In this document: positions 20,211 through 29,398 of the stretch, in pieces | Numbering within the stretch: the stretch's first letter is position 1 | Layout: the number at the start of each line of letters is the position of its first letter | From: Thraustochytrium sp. TN22 | Taxonomy: Eukaryota > Sar > Bigyra > Thraustochytrida > Thraustochytriidae | Direction of reading: 5' to 3' | DNA length: 64,000 bases | NCBI GenBank assembly: GCA_013306675.1 | Contig: JABLUY010000096.1 | Span: 58,227 to 122,226, forward strand | Position numbers and translations under genes: made by a program | The notes under the pieces: model-generated | Databases searched by the model: none | Told to the model about the DNA's origin: nothing | The model's input: the letters and a program-made list of their open reading frames with translations, nothing else

Positions 20211-20789
20211 GAGTTTGTCCGACAGTGTCTCGCCAGCTGGCAAGCGCCGTCCCAGCTGTAGGAAGTAGTTCTTAGTTAGTAATGGGGCTGGCAGCACTGG
20301 CTGCGGGCAGGTGGGGGGCACGCGAAGGCGGCCGCGAAGCTCGGCCAAGCTTGCTTCGCGCAGCAGCCAGCAAATGACGCACGCGAGGGAGGAAGAGAGC
20401 CAGCAGGAGGCTTTCAATAGCAAGTGTTTCATCTTCGAAGTCCGCACGCAGCGCTGCGCTTCAGCGCAGGCTGCGAACAAGGTGTGGGCCGGGACGCTGT
20501 ACATTTTTTGTTAGTTACTGTCAACGTCAATGCCTGCGCAGTGTGCCAATGCCAGGCCGCCAATGGGCCGTGGCATGCGCATTTAAAAATTTTCAAGAGG
20601 ACACCAGCACTCGAAAGCAGCGAGAGCTTGGGACTGACGGACGACTCGCTCACTCACTTTCAGTGGGTCAGGCTGGGGACGTTTGCTGCAAGCAGGACTG
20701 CAGGACGTCGGGCGACTGCAAACTCCCAACGTGGCATCAACACAAGGCTAGCTAGCTAGCTAGCTAGACTGCAGCAAGGAGCAGGCAAA
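20211..20789. other. Intergenic region between the array and the lipase-like gene
   Basis: No gene recognised. A (GCTA)n tract at about 20747-20766 lies immediately upstream of the lipase-like start codon, in the presumed 5' untranslated region. Confidence 0.4.
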
Positions 20790-21695
20790 ATGAAGGTGCT
20801 CGCCTCGGCAGCGGTGGCGGGCTGCTTGGCACTGGCGACGGAGGCCCGCGGCGAGGCGCTGCGAGGGCAGACCGAGGAGCGGAAGCTACTGTCCACGCAC
20901 GAGAACACGCTGGCCACGGAGGCGTGGGCCTTCATCGAAAAGGCATGGCCGTGGGATGCCATCATTGACAATGGCGGCAACGACCGCGCGGCGGTGGAGC
21001 GCGTCGACGACACCATCTACGGCACGGGCGGGAAGCTGTGCTTCGTCAAATTTGAGGAGACGAGCGGCGACGCGGAAGACTGGGTGGACAACCTGGCCTT
21101 CGGCACGGACGCCGACGGCTACGAGATCCTCGCCATTAGGGAGAAGATGTGGGTGCAGGACTCGGACCGTTGCGGATGCGCCGAGTGGAGGTGGTGGTAC
21201 CCGTGGTGCTGGAGCGCCCACTGGTGCCAGGTCGCCATGGAGTACAACTACGGCTATCGTGGTTTCGCGCTGTCCTTTAACAACATGCGCAACAGCGTGT
21301 GGAGTCAGGTGGAGTCCAAGTGCGACGTCAACAGCGACCGCCTCGTCTTGACGGGCTACTCGCGCGGCGGTGGTCTCGTCCAGAATCTCATGTACCTGGT
21401 CTACAAGGAGAACCTGTGGCCGCTCAGCCGGACCACTTCGGTCACCTTTGGCAGTCCGCGCTCGCTCTCGGACGGGCTCGCCGATGAGGTGCACGGCAAG
21501 TTCGAGCAGCTCCGCCTCGTCTACCGTGAGGATCCGGTCTGCACCATCCCGTTTGCCTGGATGGGTTATCGGCACATTGGCGAGTTGCGTTGCAACGAGT
21601 GCGGCTACGAGGGTGCCTCTGACGCGCGCGACCGCCCGTGGTACTTTAATCCTAGCCGCTTGGGCGACCACACGGGCTACGGCGACTGGTTCTGA
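20790..21695 (+). CDS. Secreted lipase class 3-like alpha/beta hydrolase
   Basis: A 301-residue frame from ATG 20790 with a signal peptide (MKVLASAAVAGCLALATEARG). The hydrolase core shows KLCFVKFEETSGDAEDWVDN, the nucleophile elbow LTGYSRGGGLVQNL (GxSxG with Ser191), then TTSVTFGSPRSL, LVYREDPVCTIPF (Asp248) and RLGDHTGYGDWF near the C-terminus (His294). The triad Ser191-Asp248-His294 is therefore complete and in lipase order. Several Cys residues (CGCAEW, PWCWSAHWC, CNECGY) suggest disulfides in a secreted enzyme. The insert of about 15 Trp/Tyr/Cys-rich residues before the elbow could form a lid or substrate surface. Class 3 lipases hydrolyse triacylglycerols or related esters; the substrate here is unknown. 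Its stop codon lies only 93 bp from that of the convergent CENP-Q-like gene. Confidence 0.8.
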   Translation: MKVLASAAVAGCLALATEARGEALRGQTEERKLLSTHENTLATEAWAFIEKAWPWDAIIDNGGNDRAAVERVDDTIYGTGGKLCFVKFEETSGDAEDWVDNLAFGTDADGYEILAIREKMWVQDSDRCGCAEWRWWYPWCWSAHWCQVAMEYNYGYRGFALSFNNMRNSVWSQVESKCDVNSDRLVLTGYSRGGGLVQNLMYLVYKENLWPLSRTTSVTFGSPRSLSDGLADEVHGKFEQLRLVYREDPVCTIPFAWMGYRHIGELRCNECGYEGASDARDRPWYFNPSRLGDHTGYGDWF

Positions 21696-21788
21696 GCTTC
21701 TTTACAAAAGATACTCTTACGAATTTTTTGTGATGTCTCTGTGTGTACTGGTACCTCCTGGTACCCACATGTTTACAGCATCGCATCA

Positions 21789-23132
21789 TCATAGTCCTGT
21801 GAGCGTATGAAATGAGGCCGCCCACGTCGCCTCCGCGCGCTGCGGCGGAGGCGCGGCGCCCTCGGCGCGCGGTCGAGGTTCCAAGAAGCTGGGAATGCGT
21901 GTGCGCAGCTGCGGCGCCGCAGGAAGGAGCTTGATGCGCTCGCAAGTGCGCTCGTACTCCTTGGCGAGGCGCGAGACCTCCTCGGTGTGAGCGTCGAGCT
22001 GGTCGAGCACGGCCTCAATCTTGTCGTCCTTGGCGATGGTGTCCCGCTTGAGCACCTGGATGCGGCGACTCAAGTCCGGAAAGTCATTGGCGCCCACCGC
22101 AATGGCCGGCGGCACTGTCAGCTGCGGCACCTCGTCCATGATTCGGTTGCAACACTCGTTCAAGTATCGCAGCAACCGCTCGCTCTCCTTGGGCTGCAGC
22201 CGCTCAACACGGGGCATGCTCAAGAGCAGCGGGCAGACGCCACGTAGCGTAGACTCCACAAAGTCCTCCACAAGAGGTGGAATGGGTTTCCATCCGGACT
22301 TGGGCACGATCAGCTGCGCTTGTGTGGCACGCTTGCGCTTGCCGCCGAGCCCTCCCGCACCGCCGCTCTCAGCCTTACTGCTCTTGGCCTTTTTGCTCGT
22401 GCGCAGACTGCGCTGCACCGTGTTCAGAGTGGCCGACCCTGCCGCCGCCAGCCGCGGCCGTTTCTTGGACCGCGCGGCCTGCATTGCCGCACCACCCTCG
22501 TCCATGCCGTCGTCCAGGTCGTCGCCATCGTCGTCGCCGTCGCCGTCCGCGCCGCCGCCTGCCTTGAGCTTGTTCATCTCCTCGCGCAGTCGCTTGAGCT
22601 TGCGCAGCTTCGCTTGCTTCCTGCGCTTGGTCTTGCGCCGCTCCGCCCTGCGCTGCATCTTGGCGCGCTCCTTCTCTGCGAGCAGCCGTTCGCGCGCAGC
22701 CAGCAAGCCTTCCTCCGCGTCCTCGCCGTCTGCGCCGCCCTCGCCTTCCTCCTCGTCCTCGCTTTCGCCACCGCTTGAGCTCGACGACTCGTCGCTGCTG
22801 CCGCTGCCGCCGCCCTCCTCTGCCACGTAGCTCTCCAGGTCGCTCGAGTGCGCGGACGACGCGCCGCTCTCGGCCTCCTCCTCCTCCTCCTCCTCCTCCT
22901 CCTCCTCCTCATCATCATCATCATCCTTGGCATCCTCTTGCTCCTGATCCTCCTCCTCCTCCTCGTCCTCACCATCCTCACCGTCGCTATCCTCCTCCTC
23001 CTCCTCCTCCTCCTCCTCCACGAGCTCGTCGCCTTGCGCGGCCATACGGCGGCGGCCGCCCCGCTCCCGCTCCTCCTCGTCCAGCAGCGAGGGCGACGAC
23101 GCCGCGGACTCCGACGCGCCGGACTCCGCCAT
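21789..23132 (-). CDS. Acidic coiled-coil protein resembling kinetochore protein CENP-Q
   Basis: A 447-residue frame from ATG 23132; the same frame is open further upstream to 23366, but that part is Arg/Ala-rich and probably untranslated. The first ~160 residues are dominated by Glu/Asp runs encoded by GAG/GAC repeats. A basic, Lys/Arg-rich helix follows, then a Ser-rich linker. From about residue 278 it reads SGWKPIPPLVEDFVESTL, then a helix, then YLNECCNRIMDEVPQLTVPP, and then a coiled coil to about residue 400. The order WKP, hydrophobic helix, basic helix, VPP, coiled coil matches CENP-Q of the COMA/CCAN inner kinetochore. The overall similarity is weak, and another coiled-coil nuclear protein is possible. 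Confidence 0.45.
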   Translation of the reverse strand: MAESGASESAASSPSLLDEEERERGGRRRMAAQGDELVEEEEEEEEEDSDGEDGEDEEEEEDQEQEDAKDDDDDEEEEEEEEEEEEAESGASSAHSSDLESYVAEEGGGSGSSDESSSSSGGESEDEEEGEGGADGEDAEEGLLAARERLLAEKERAKMQRRAERRKTKRRKQAKLRKLKRLREEMNKLKAGGGADGDGDDDGDDLDDGMDEGGAAMQAARSKKRPRLAAAGSATLNTVQRSLRTSKKAKSSKAESGGAGGLGGKRKRATQAQLIVPKSGWKPIPPLVEDFVESTLRGVCPLLLSMPRVERLQPKESERLLRYLNECCNRIMDEVPQLTVPPAIAVGANDFPDLSRRIQVLKRDTIAKDDKIEAVLDQLDAHTEEVSRLAKEYERTCERIKLLPAAPQLRTRIPSFLEPRPRAEGAAPPPQRAEATWAASFHTLTGL

Positions 23133-24059
23133 CCTGCCGCGCGCCCGCGCGCCCGCCCGCCGCGCGCCGCCGCCGCGGAGGCGCGCTGGGGCGCTTGATC
23201 GAGGTCTCCAACTTGGGCTCTGCTCTGCTCTTCCGCCGCGCTCGCCTCGCCTAACCACCGCCCGCCGCGGCGAGGGCGCGGGCGCGCCGCCGCGGGCTGC
23301 GCAACCCTGCGGGCCGTTACAAGCGACGCGGGCACTGGCAGCTCGCGACGCTAACTGTGCGTTCACTGGTCAAGGCAACTTGAAGGCCCGGGCAGAGAAC
23401 TCGGAGCCACGCTGGCCTCCGGCACGACGACGACACCGCCACGGCCGCAGCAGCGCTTTGAGACGCCCCCGCCTGTGGCAAGAGCCGACATCGCGCGCTT
23501 GTGTGGCGTCGAGGGCGAAAGCGCTGCCAGTGGCGAGGAGGCGGCAGCCTTTGCATGACCCTGAGTCGGCATTGCGCTTGCTTGCTGCGTGACTCAACCC
23601 GTCTTGTCGCTCGCTCACATGTCAAGACAGTTATCGATGCGGAATGTCGCACGAGCACGGGAAGTTTCACCGCCTCCGAGGTTGACTTGAGTCGAGGAAC
23701 GGAGCGCCCACCAGCCCTGGGGCCGGAGCTGCGAGCCTGCAGTTAGACTGCCTGCCTGAGCACCGTTGAGGCAACGAATACTGCGACGCTTGAAGGAGAA
23801 GCAGGGTGTGCGCCAGCCTTTGCGCCGCCACCCAGGCTCCCGAGCAAGGCAAATGCACGGGGTCGTCACGCTCGCTGCGCTCGCTACCTTCGCTGCGCTC
23901 GCTGCGCTTGTCGTGCAGCGAGCGCCGCCGCAAGGCGTCTTGAAAGCTCGTGCGGGCGCAGCAGGAGCAGCGGCGCGGAAGGCGCGCCACTGACCGCTGC
24001 GCTCCATGCGCGCGAGCTGCAAGCGACTCTAGCACGCGTCAGCGAGCACGAGACGCGGC
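23133..24059. other. Divergent intergenic region, CENP-Q-like / NIPA
   Basis: Open frames on both strands are short, shifting and motif-free. No gene recognised. A CGCTCGCTGCGCTCGC-type short repeat lies near 23870-23910. Confidence 0.4.
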
Positions 24060-25493
24060 ATGAACGCAGAGCAATGTCTGGAGGAGGCACTCGTGCGCGC
24101 CGAGGGCAGCGATGAGGTTCTTAGTGGGCTGTGGTACGTGGGCGTCATTATGAGCATCCTGAGCTCGGTAGCGAGCAACCTGGGTGTGAACATCCAAAAG
24201 TACAGCATGCTCAAGGAGTTTAAGAAGATGGAGGAGGACACCACCTACCGGGAAAAACCCTACATATTGCAACGTGTGTGGCTGGCAGGCCTGCTCATGG
24301 TTATTCTGGGCTCAATTGGCGACTTCGCCGCCCTCGGTTTCGCTGCGCAGACCTTGGCGACGCCCGTGGGTGGCTTCACCATGGTGGCCAACGTATTCTT
24401 CGCGCACTTTTTCCTGCACGAGCGCCTCTGCAAGCGCGACCTCGTGGCGACAATGCTGGTGCTCGTGGGCGTGGTGGCCGTGGCGGCCAGCGCCGACAAA
24501 CGCGAGAAGACATACACGCTCGAGTGCCTGCTCACTCTGTACGGGCGGACCATCTTCATCGTATATGTGGTCTGCATGGTGCTTTGTGTGGGCGGGCTCT
24601 TTGTCGCGACGCGAGCGCTGGGCCGCATGCGCCGCAACGAACCCAACGGCCCCACCTACCGCCGCTGGCGCAAGTGGCACCCGATCTGTCCATCAGCGCT
24701 GTCCGGACTCATCGGTGCACAGTCCGTGCTCTTCGCCAAGTGCTCCGCAGAGCTCATCAAGAAGACCATCGCGGGGGAAAATCAGTTTGGGAACTGGCAG
24801 ACCTACGTCATCATCCTGTGCATGTTCTTCACCATCTTCAACCAGCTGCACTGGCTCGCGCACGGACTGCGCCTCTTCGATGCCGTTCTCATCATCCCAG
24901 TCTTCCAGTGCTTCTTCATCACCGGCGGCGTCATTGGGGGCGGCGTCTTCTTCGATGAGTTTCACGGGCTCCCAGGTGGCCTCAAGATCCTTTTCACGCT
25001 GGGCGTTGGAATTACCGTCTTTGGTGTCTTTTTGCTCTCGCAGCGCGACCAAATCGGCGCGGCCGAGGCGAAGGTAGCGCCTGAGCTCCCTTCCTCGGAC
25101 GCGGCGCTTCCCAAGGTCGCCCCGGCCATGGAGAACCCTACGCGCCAGGCGAGCGCGCCATCCTCGGACGGGAGCAGCGGCAACAACGCCACTGCAGTCA
25201 GCTCACCACGGCCAGATTCCGCCGACCCTATCACTGCTGCATACGTACACGCACATGCGGTCAACCACGCCAACGACGATCGATGCATGACCCCTCTACC
25301 CATGTCTTTGCAGCATCATGCGCTGGCCGTCTCCGATGTGTACTCGGCGCTCCGCGCGTCCATCGGAACTCCGGAACGCATCCTGGTGCGCCGCGTTACA
25401 GACCCTGGCGATCCACTCGCGCAGTCGGATCCGCTCTCGACCCGTCGTGTTCGCCAAGATCGCATGAACTCCTTTCCCTCGGGAGGCAAGTGA
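24060..25493 (+). CDS. NIPA-family magnesium transporter
   Basis: A 477-residue frame from ATG 24060. About nine membrane segments are visible. Family landmarks are YVGVIMSILSSVASNLGVN, QKYSMLKEFKK, LGSIGDFAALGFAAQTLATP, GGFTMVANVFFAHFFLHE, ALSGLIGAQSVLFAKCSAEL, FNQLHWLAHGLRLFDAVLI, PVFQCFFITGGVIGGGVFF and FGVFLLSQRDQ. NIPA proteins (DUF803) belong to the DMT fold and are linked to Mg2+ handling at the plasma membrane and endosomes. The last ~130 residues form a hydrophilic, Ser/Pro-rich tail, probably cytosolic and regulatory. The upstream region is shared with the divergent CENP-Q-like gene. Confidence 0.88.
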   Translation: MNAEQCLEEALVRAEGSDEVLSGLWYVGVIMSILSSVASNLGVNIQKYSMLKEFKKMEEDTTYREKPYILQRVWLAGLLMVILGSIGDFAALGFAAQTLATPVGGFTMVANVFFAHFFLHERLCKRDLVATMLVLVGVVAVAASADKREKTYTLECLLTLYGRTIFIVYVVCMVLCVGGLFVATRALGRMRRNEPNGPTYRRWRKWHPICPSALSGLIGAQSVLFAKCSAELIKKTIAGENQFGNWQTYVIILCMFFTIFNQLHWLAHGLRLFDAVLIIPVFQCFFITGGVIGGGVFFDEFHGLPGGLKILFTLGVGITVFGVFLLSQRDQIGAAEAKVAPELPSSDAALPKVAPAMENPTRQASAPSSDGSSGNNATAVSSPRPDSADPITAAYVHAHAVNHANDDRCMTPLPMSLQHHALAVSDVYSALRASIGTPERILVRRVTDPGDPLAQSDPLSTRRVRQDRMNSFPSGGK

Positions 25494-25544
25494 GTACAAG
25501 AGCCGAGGTCGGGTCAGGTCGACCTGGTTGACGCCTTGGCTCTG

Positions 25545-25582
25545 GCTCTAGAGGTAGCTAGCTAGTAGCTACTACCTAGAGC
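25545..25582 (+). other. Stem-loop in the 3' flank of the NIPA gene
   Basis: GCTCTAG pairs with CTAGAGC (7 bp). After a 2 x 3 internal loop, GTAGCTA pairs with TAGCTAC (7 bp), closed by a five-base loop GCTAG. It lies about 50 bp after the NIPA stop, within the convergent spacer. It could be an RNA element in the 3' UTR or a by-product of GCTA repeats. Confidence 0.6.
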
Positions 25583-25665
25583 TAGAGCTAGTCACCATGC
25601 CTGGCTGTCTGCGTGCCTGGTCTACCTGCATGCTTTCAACCCTTCCCGCCTGAACGACGTTCTCC

Positions 25666-25735
25666 TCCTCCTCCCTCCTCTCCCTCCCTCTCTCTCTGTT
25701 TCTCTCTGTTTCTCTCTCTCTCTCTCTCTCTCTCT
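25666..25735. repeat. CT-rich microsatellite
   Basis: CCTC and CT units with two GTTT interruptions, ending in a pure (CT)n run before TAAAATG. It occupies most of the spacer between the convergent NIPA and PH-ankyrin-FYVE genes. Confidence 0.85.
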
Positions 25736-25862
25736 AAAATGTGTGCCTGATCAACGCACGCCAAACGCTATTTTGACCTCCTTACTTTTTGTTACTCGTG
25801 GTTATGGTATACATGATGATCGCAGCATTGGCATTCGCACCGGCATGGGCACCATCGTGGCG

Positions 25863-28523
25863 TCAAAACAAGCCGAACCACCCCGCATTCTTCTCCTCGC
25901 GCTCGCGCAACCGCCGTGCCATGGCAGAGAAGTCTCCTGCGTTGTTGGAGAGCGCCGCCGAGGCCTCGCCCAGCCGGCCAAGGCGCTCGCCGCGTTGCAG
26001 CAGCGCCTCGCGCGCCTGCTCAAGCGAGTTCTGCACGGCGCTCGTGCGCTCCTTGTGCTGCGCCTGCTCGCTCGCGGTTTTCGGGTCCGCCTTGGCACGA
26101 GCCGCGGCGCCGCCCAGGAGCTCGCCGCGTTCGCCGCGCTCTGCGGCGGCTGCAGCAGCCGTGGCACGGTCCACGCGCTCCGCAGCGGCTGCACGCACGT
26201 CGTGGACGAGCACGGCGTAAGACTTGCACAGCGCATTGAAGCACGCGATGCACACACGTGCGGCGTGCACCTTTTGGTCGTCCGCGGACCGCATGCTCGC
26301 GCTCTTCGTCGTACACTTGACACAGAAGGTCTGCGCGCAGCGCCGGCAGTGCTGCCGCTTGTCCATCATGCTGAACTTCGTTGCACAAGAGACACAGGCG
26401 GATGCGTCGCGAAAGTCGCTGTGCTTCGCGGCGAACGGGATGCGGTACGCTTGGTCCGCCGCGACCAGCTGCATGTCAACAGGCTCGGCGCGCGAATGCC
26501 AATGGCTCAGCGCGTCCGCCACGTCCACGCCGGCGGCCTCCAGCGCCGGGCCCGCACCGCCCAAATCCACGCGCGCGCCGTACGAGACCAGAAGCTGAAT
26601 GCAGTCCCGTAGGTCCTCGCCCGCGTCCTCCGCCTCGTGCTGGACCGACTTGGACGCAAGCTCCCCGTCGCCTTCGCCGCCCTTGCCGCCGCCTTCACCG
26701 TCGCTCGTGAGGTCGTCCTCGCGTGCAACCGGAGCAGGGGGAGTGGAGGCGTGCTCGGCGCGGAAGGCCGCGAGGGAGCTCGCGAGCAGCTCCACGCCGA
26801 CGCGGTGTGAGCCGGCCGCCTCGCGAGCGTTGGGGTTGGCGCCGCCCAGAAGGAGTTTGCTGAGGATGCCCATGTTGGGTGCTGCGCTCGCGCACAGGTC
26901 CAGCAGCGGTGTGCGGCCGTGGTCGCCCGAGGTAGCCTCGGTGCGGGCGCCAATCTTGAGCAGCGAGGAGACGAGGCCGCCCTGGGCGCGCGCCACAGCC
27001 ACGGCCAGCGCCGATCGCCCGCTCACGTCTTGCACCTCCGTGTCTGGCCCGAAGCCGCCCAGAGCCTCCACGAAGGCCGCGGCGCGGGCTGGGTTCTCCG
27101 TGGCGGCGGAGCAGGCCAGCAGCAGCGGCGTGCGCGACTCGAGGTCTTGTGCGTCGATGTCCGCGCCAATGTCCGTGTCCTGGGCGGCGCCGTCGTCGCC
27201 CAGCAGCAGCACCACAACACCCGCGCGGTGCTTGGCTGCCGCGTAGTGCAGCGGCGTGCGCAGGTCGTTGTCGACGTCGCTGGGCGAGGCGCCGGCGCGC
27301 AACAGCTGCGAGGCAGCGACCACCTGGCCAGCGCCACAGGCCAGGTGAAGCGGCGTGACGCCGTTGTCGTCCGCCTGCATCGCACGCTCGGGCCAGCGCG
27401 CCAGGATGATGGCCATCTCGCGCGTCGCGCCCTCCATGGCCGCAGACCACAGCGTGCCGCGGCGCACGGTGTGCTCCCAGCCGCGCTCCGCGGCGCGCGC
27501 CGGACGCTCGCGCTGCATGGCCTCCTTGACGGACGTCATAATCTGCGCCATCCACAGCTCCTTGTGCGCCTCGCCGCCCGCATCCAGCACAATGCGCGCG
27601 CGCGTGGAGGCGCAGCGGATCTCCAGCATAGAGGCCATGGCGCGGCCCGCCGCGGAGTCTGGGTCCACCGACTCTGCCCCCTCGACGCCGGACCCGCTGC
27701 CAGCGCGGCCAGCATGTCTCTCGTCCTCGTCCTCGCTGCTGACGTCCCCGTCCTCGTCGTCCTCGTCGTCCTCATCTTCGAAGATAAAGTGGCCCGAGCC
27801 CATGTCTCGCACCGACACGTCGAGTAGCTCAAGGCAGGCCACCGCGGCGAAGCGGCCCGTGCTGCTGCGCATCCGGGCAAGCACTAGGTAGTCGTCGAAG
27901 ACGTAGGCCTGCACCATGTGCGCGGAGGGGTCGCTCTTGGCAGAGGCCTGTGCGGCGCCGCTGGCCGAGGCCTCCACGAAAGCGCGCACGCTCCGGGCGT
28001 GGTCCATGTCATCCGCCTCCTCGCCCGACCCCGTCAGCGCCTTGCTCTTGCGCCGGAAATAGTCGCGCGCCGAGGTCACGAGGCTGCGTCGCTTCGGCGA
28101 CGGGCCGCCCTCCCCTTCTAGGTGCTGCAGCTGCGCCGCCGACGAAGACGACACCAGAGAGGCGGACGACTGCGCGCGACCGCTGCTCGTGCGCGACGCC
28201 GGCGCGTAGCCGTGCCCGCGCACCACGGCGCCGCGCACGAAGCCGCCCTGGAAGCGCAGCCTGCGCTCCGGGTTGTCCGGCAGCCTGGCGGCCTCTGTCT
28301 CCAGGTCCACCATATCTAGGACCGCCTGCGCCATCTCGCGCTGCTGCTCGCGTTCCTGCGCCTCTTCACGCAGCTCCGAGTCCGCCGCCGCGCCCTCCTC
28401 CTCCAGGAACTTGGCAAAATCGGGCACGCCGCCGTCCATCTCCTCGTCGTCCTCGCGCTCGTCGACCTCGAGCTGCTTGCCGAGCTCCTGCTGCTCGCCG
28501 TGCTCGCCGTGCTCGCTCGCCAT
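25863..28523 (-). CDS. PH-ankyrin-FYVE protein with a C-terminal R-SNARE motif
   Basis: An 886-residue frame from ATG 28523 (MASEHGEHGE); the frame is open upstream to 29063 but that part is low-complexity Arg/Ala. An acidic N-terminus leads to a PH-like domain at ~200-335, split by an acidic insert and ending with KELWMAQIMTSVKEAMQ. Ankyrin repeats follow at ~350-650 (DDNGVTPLHLACGAGQVVAA, NDLRTPLHYAAAKH, HGRTPLLDLCASA). A FYVE zinc finger at ~704-766 shows CVSCATKFSMMDKRQHCRRC, then FCVKC and ARVCIACF. It differs from the usual R(R/K)HHCR by QHCRRC. The last ~50 residues read SLEQAREALLQRGERLGRLG and then NNAGDFSAMARRLREREEK, ending WFGLF. This matches the synaptobrevin-type R-SNARE heptads, with zero-layer Arg at 844, but no membrane anchor follows. 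The FYVE finger would bind PI3P on endosomes. Confidence 0.85.
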   Translation of the reverse strand: MASEHGEHGEQQELGKQLEVDEREDDEEMDGGVPDFAKFLEEEGAAADSELREEAQEREQQREMAQAVLDMVDLETEAARLPDNPERRLRFQGGFVRGAVVRGHGYAPASRTSSGRAQSSASLVSSSSAAQLQHLEGEGGPSPKRRSLVTSARDYFRRKSKALTGSGEEADDMDHARSVRAFVEASASGAAQASAKSDPSAHMVQAYVFDDYLVLARMRSSTGRFAAVACLELLDVSVRDMGSGHFIFEDEDDEDDEDGDVSSEDEDERHAGRAGSGSGVEGAESVDPDSAAGRAMASMLEIRCASTRARIVLDAGGEAHKELWMAQIMTSVKEAMQRERPARAAERGWEHTVRRGTLWSAAMEGATREMAIILARWPERAMQADDNGVTPLHLACGAGQVVAASQLLRAGASPSDVDNDLRTPLHYAAAKHRAGVVVLLLGDDGAAQDTDIGADIDAQDLESRTPLLLACSAATENPARAAAFVEALGGFGPDTEVQDVSGRSALAVAVARAQGGLVSSLLKIGARTEATSGDHGRTPLLDLCASAAPNMGILSKLLLGGANPNAREAAGSHRVGVELLASSLAAFRAEHASTPPAPVAREDDLTSDGEGGGKGGEGDGELASKSVQHEAEDAGEDLRDCIQLLVSYGARVDLGGAGPALEAAGVDVADALSHWHSRAEPVDMQLVAADQAYRIPFAAKHSDFRDASACVSCATKFSMMDKRQHCRRCAQTFCVKCTTKSASMRSADDQKVHAARVCIACFNALCKSYAVLVHDVRAAAAERVDRATAAAAAAERGERGELLGGAAARAKADPKTASEQAQHKERTSAVQNSLEQAREALLQRGERLGRLGEASAALSNNAGDFSAMARRLREREEKNAGWFGLF

Positions 28524-29398
28524 GGCGCTGCGCCGCCGCACCTGCGCTGGGCCGCCGCACCCGCGAGGCCGGGGCCTCGGCCGCCGCCGCCGCCGCCGCC
28601 GCCGCGCCTGCTGCCGCCCGCGCGCCGCCGCTGCCGCCGCCGCCGCCGTTGCAGTGGCCGCGGCGCGAGCTTCGTTGCGGTCTGCGGCGACCTCCACCTC
28701 CAGGTCGGCGACCAGCCTGAGCCAGCTCGAGTCCGAGTCCGCGATCAAAGGCTCGAGCTGGGCCCTGCCGTGGGCACTGCCAAGGGCTGGGCCAGCGTCG
28801 GGTCGTCGACGCAGATACTCAGCTTGAGCGGTGGCCGGCGAGGTCGAAGTTACTTCTTCTGCGCCCAGCGATCGATCCAGGCTTGCACATGAGGGAGCGA
28901 CAGCCCAGAGCTCGTCGAGAAGCGGATGCTCAAGATGAGCACCACGTGGCTGCTGGAGCACTAGCTGACCAGCATCCTCTTGGTCAACTTGTCGCTCTCG
29001 ATGGAGGCCGTCAGCATGAGAGCAGGTTGAACCACGCAAGGGCGACTGTTCGTGCATGTTCATCTACAGAGGCGAGGCACGCACGCACGCATCGGGATCA
29101 AAGTGCAGCAGCTGCCTTCACTCCAGCTCCTGTTCCAACCTAGGGGCTACCCTACCAGGCCGTCGATGGTCGCTCGCTGCGTCCGGGTCGAAGGCCTACT
29201 GGTTTTAGAAGTGCCTGCGCGCGACGTGCGGGTCGACGTCGCCGCCTGGCCGGTCTGCAGGCAGACAGACCTCACTATCCGCTTGTGCCAGCGGGCGGCG
29301 CTGCTAGGCGCGCGGCCTGGGGCGGCGGCGGCGACCACGGCGCACGCGGTGCCGGCGTCGGGCTAGACCGCGCGGCGGCAGCGGCGGCGGCGGCCGCC
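28524..29398. other. Divergent intergenic region, FYVE protein / Gln-rich protein
   Basis: GC-rich (GCCGCC)n runs at about 28570-28660 lie just upstream of the FYVE gene. No separate gene recognised. Confidence 0.4.
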
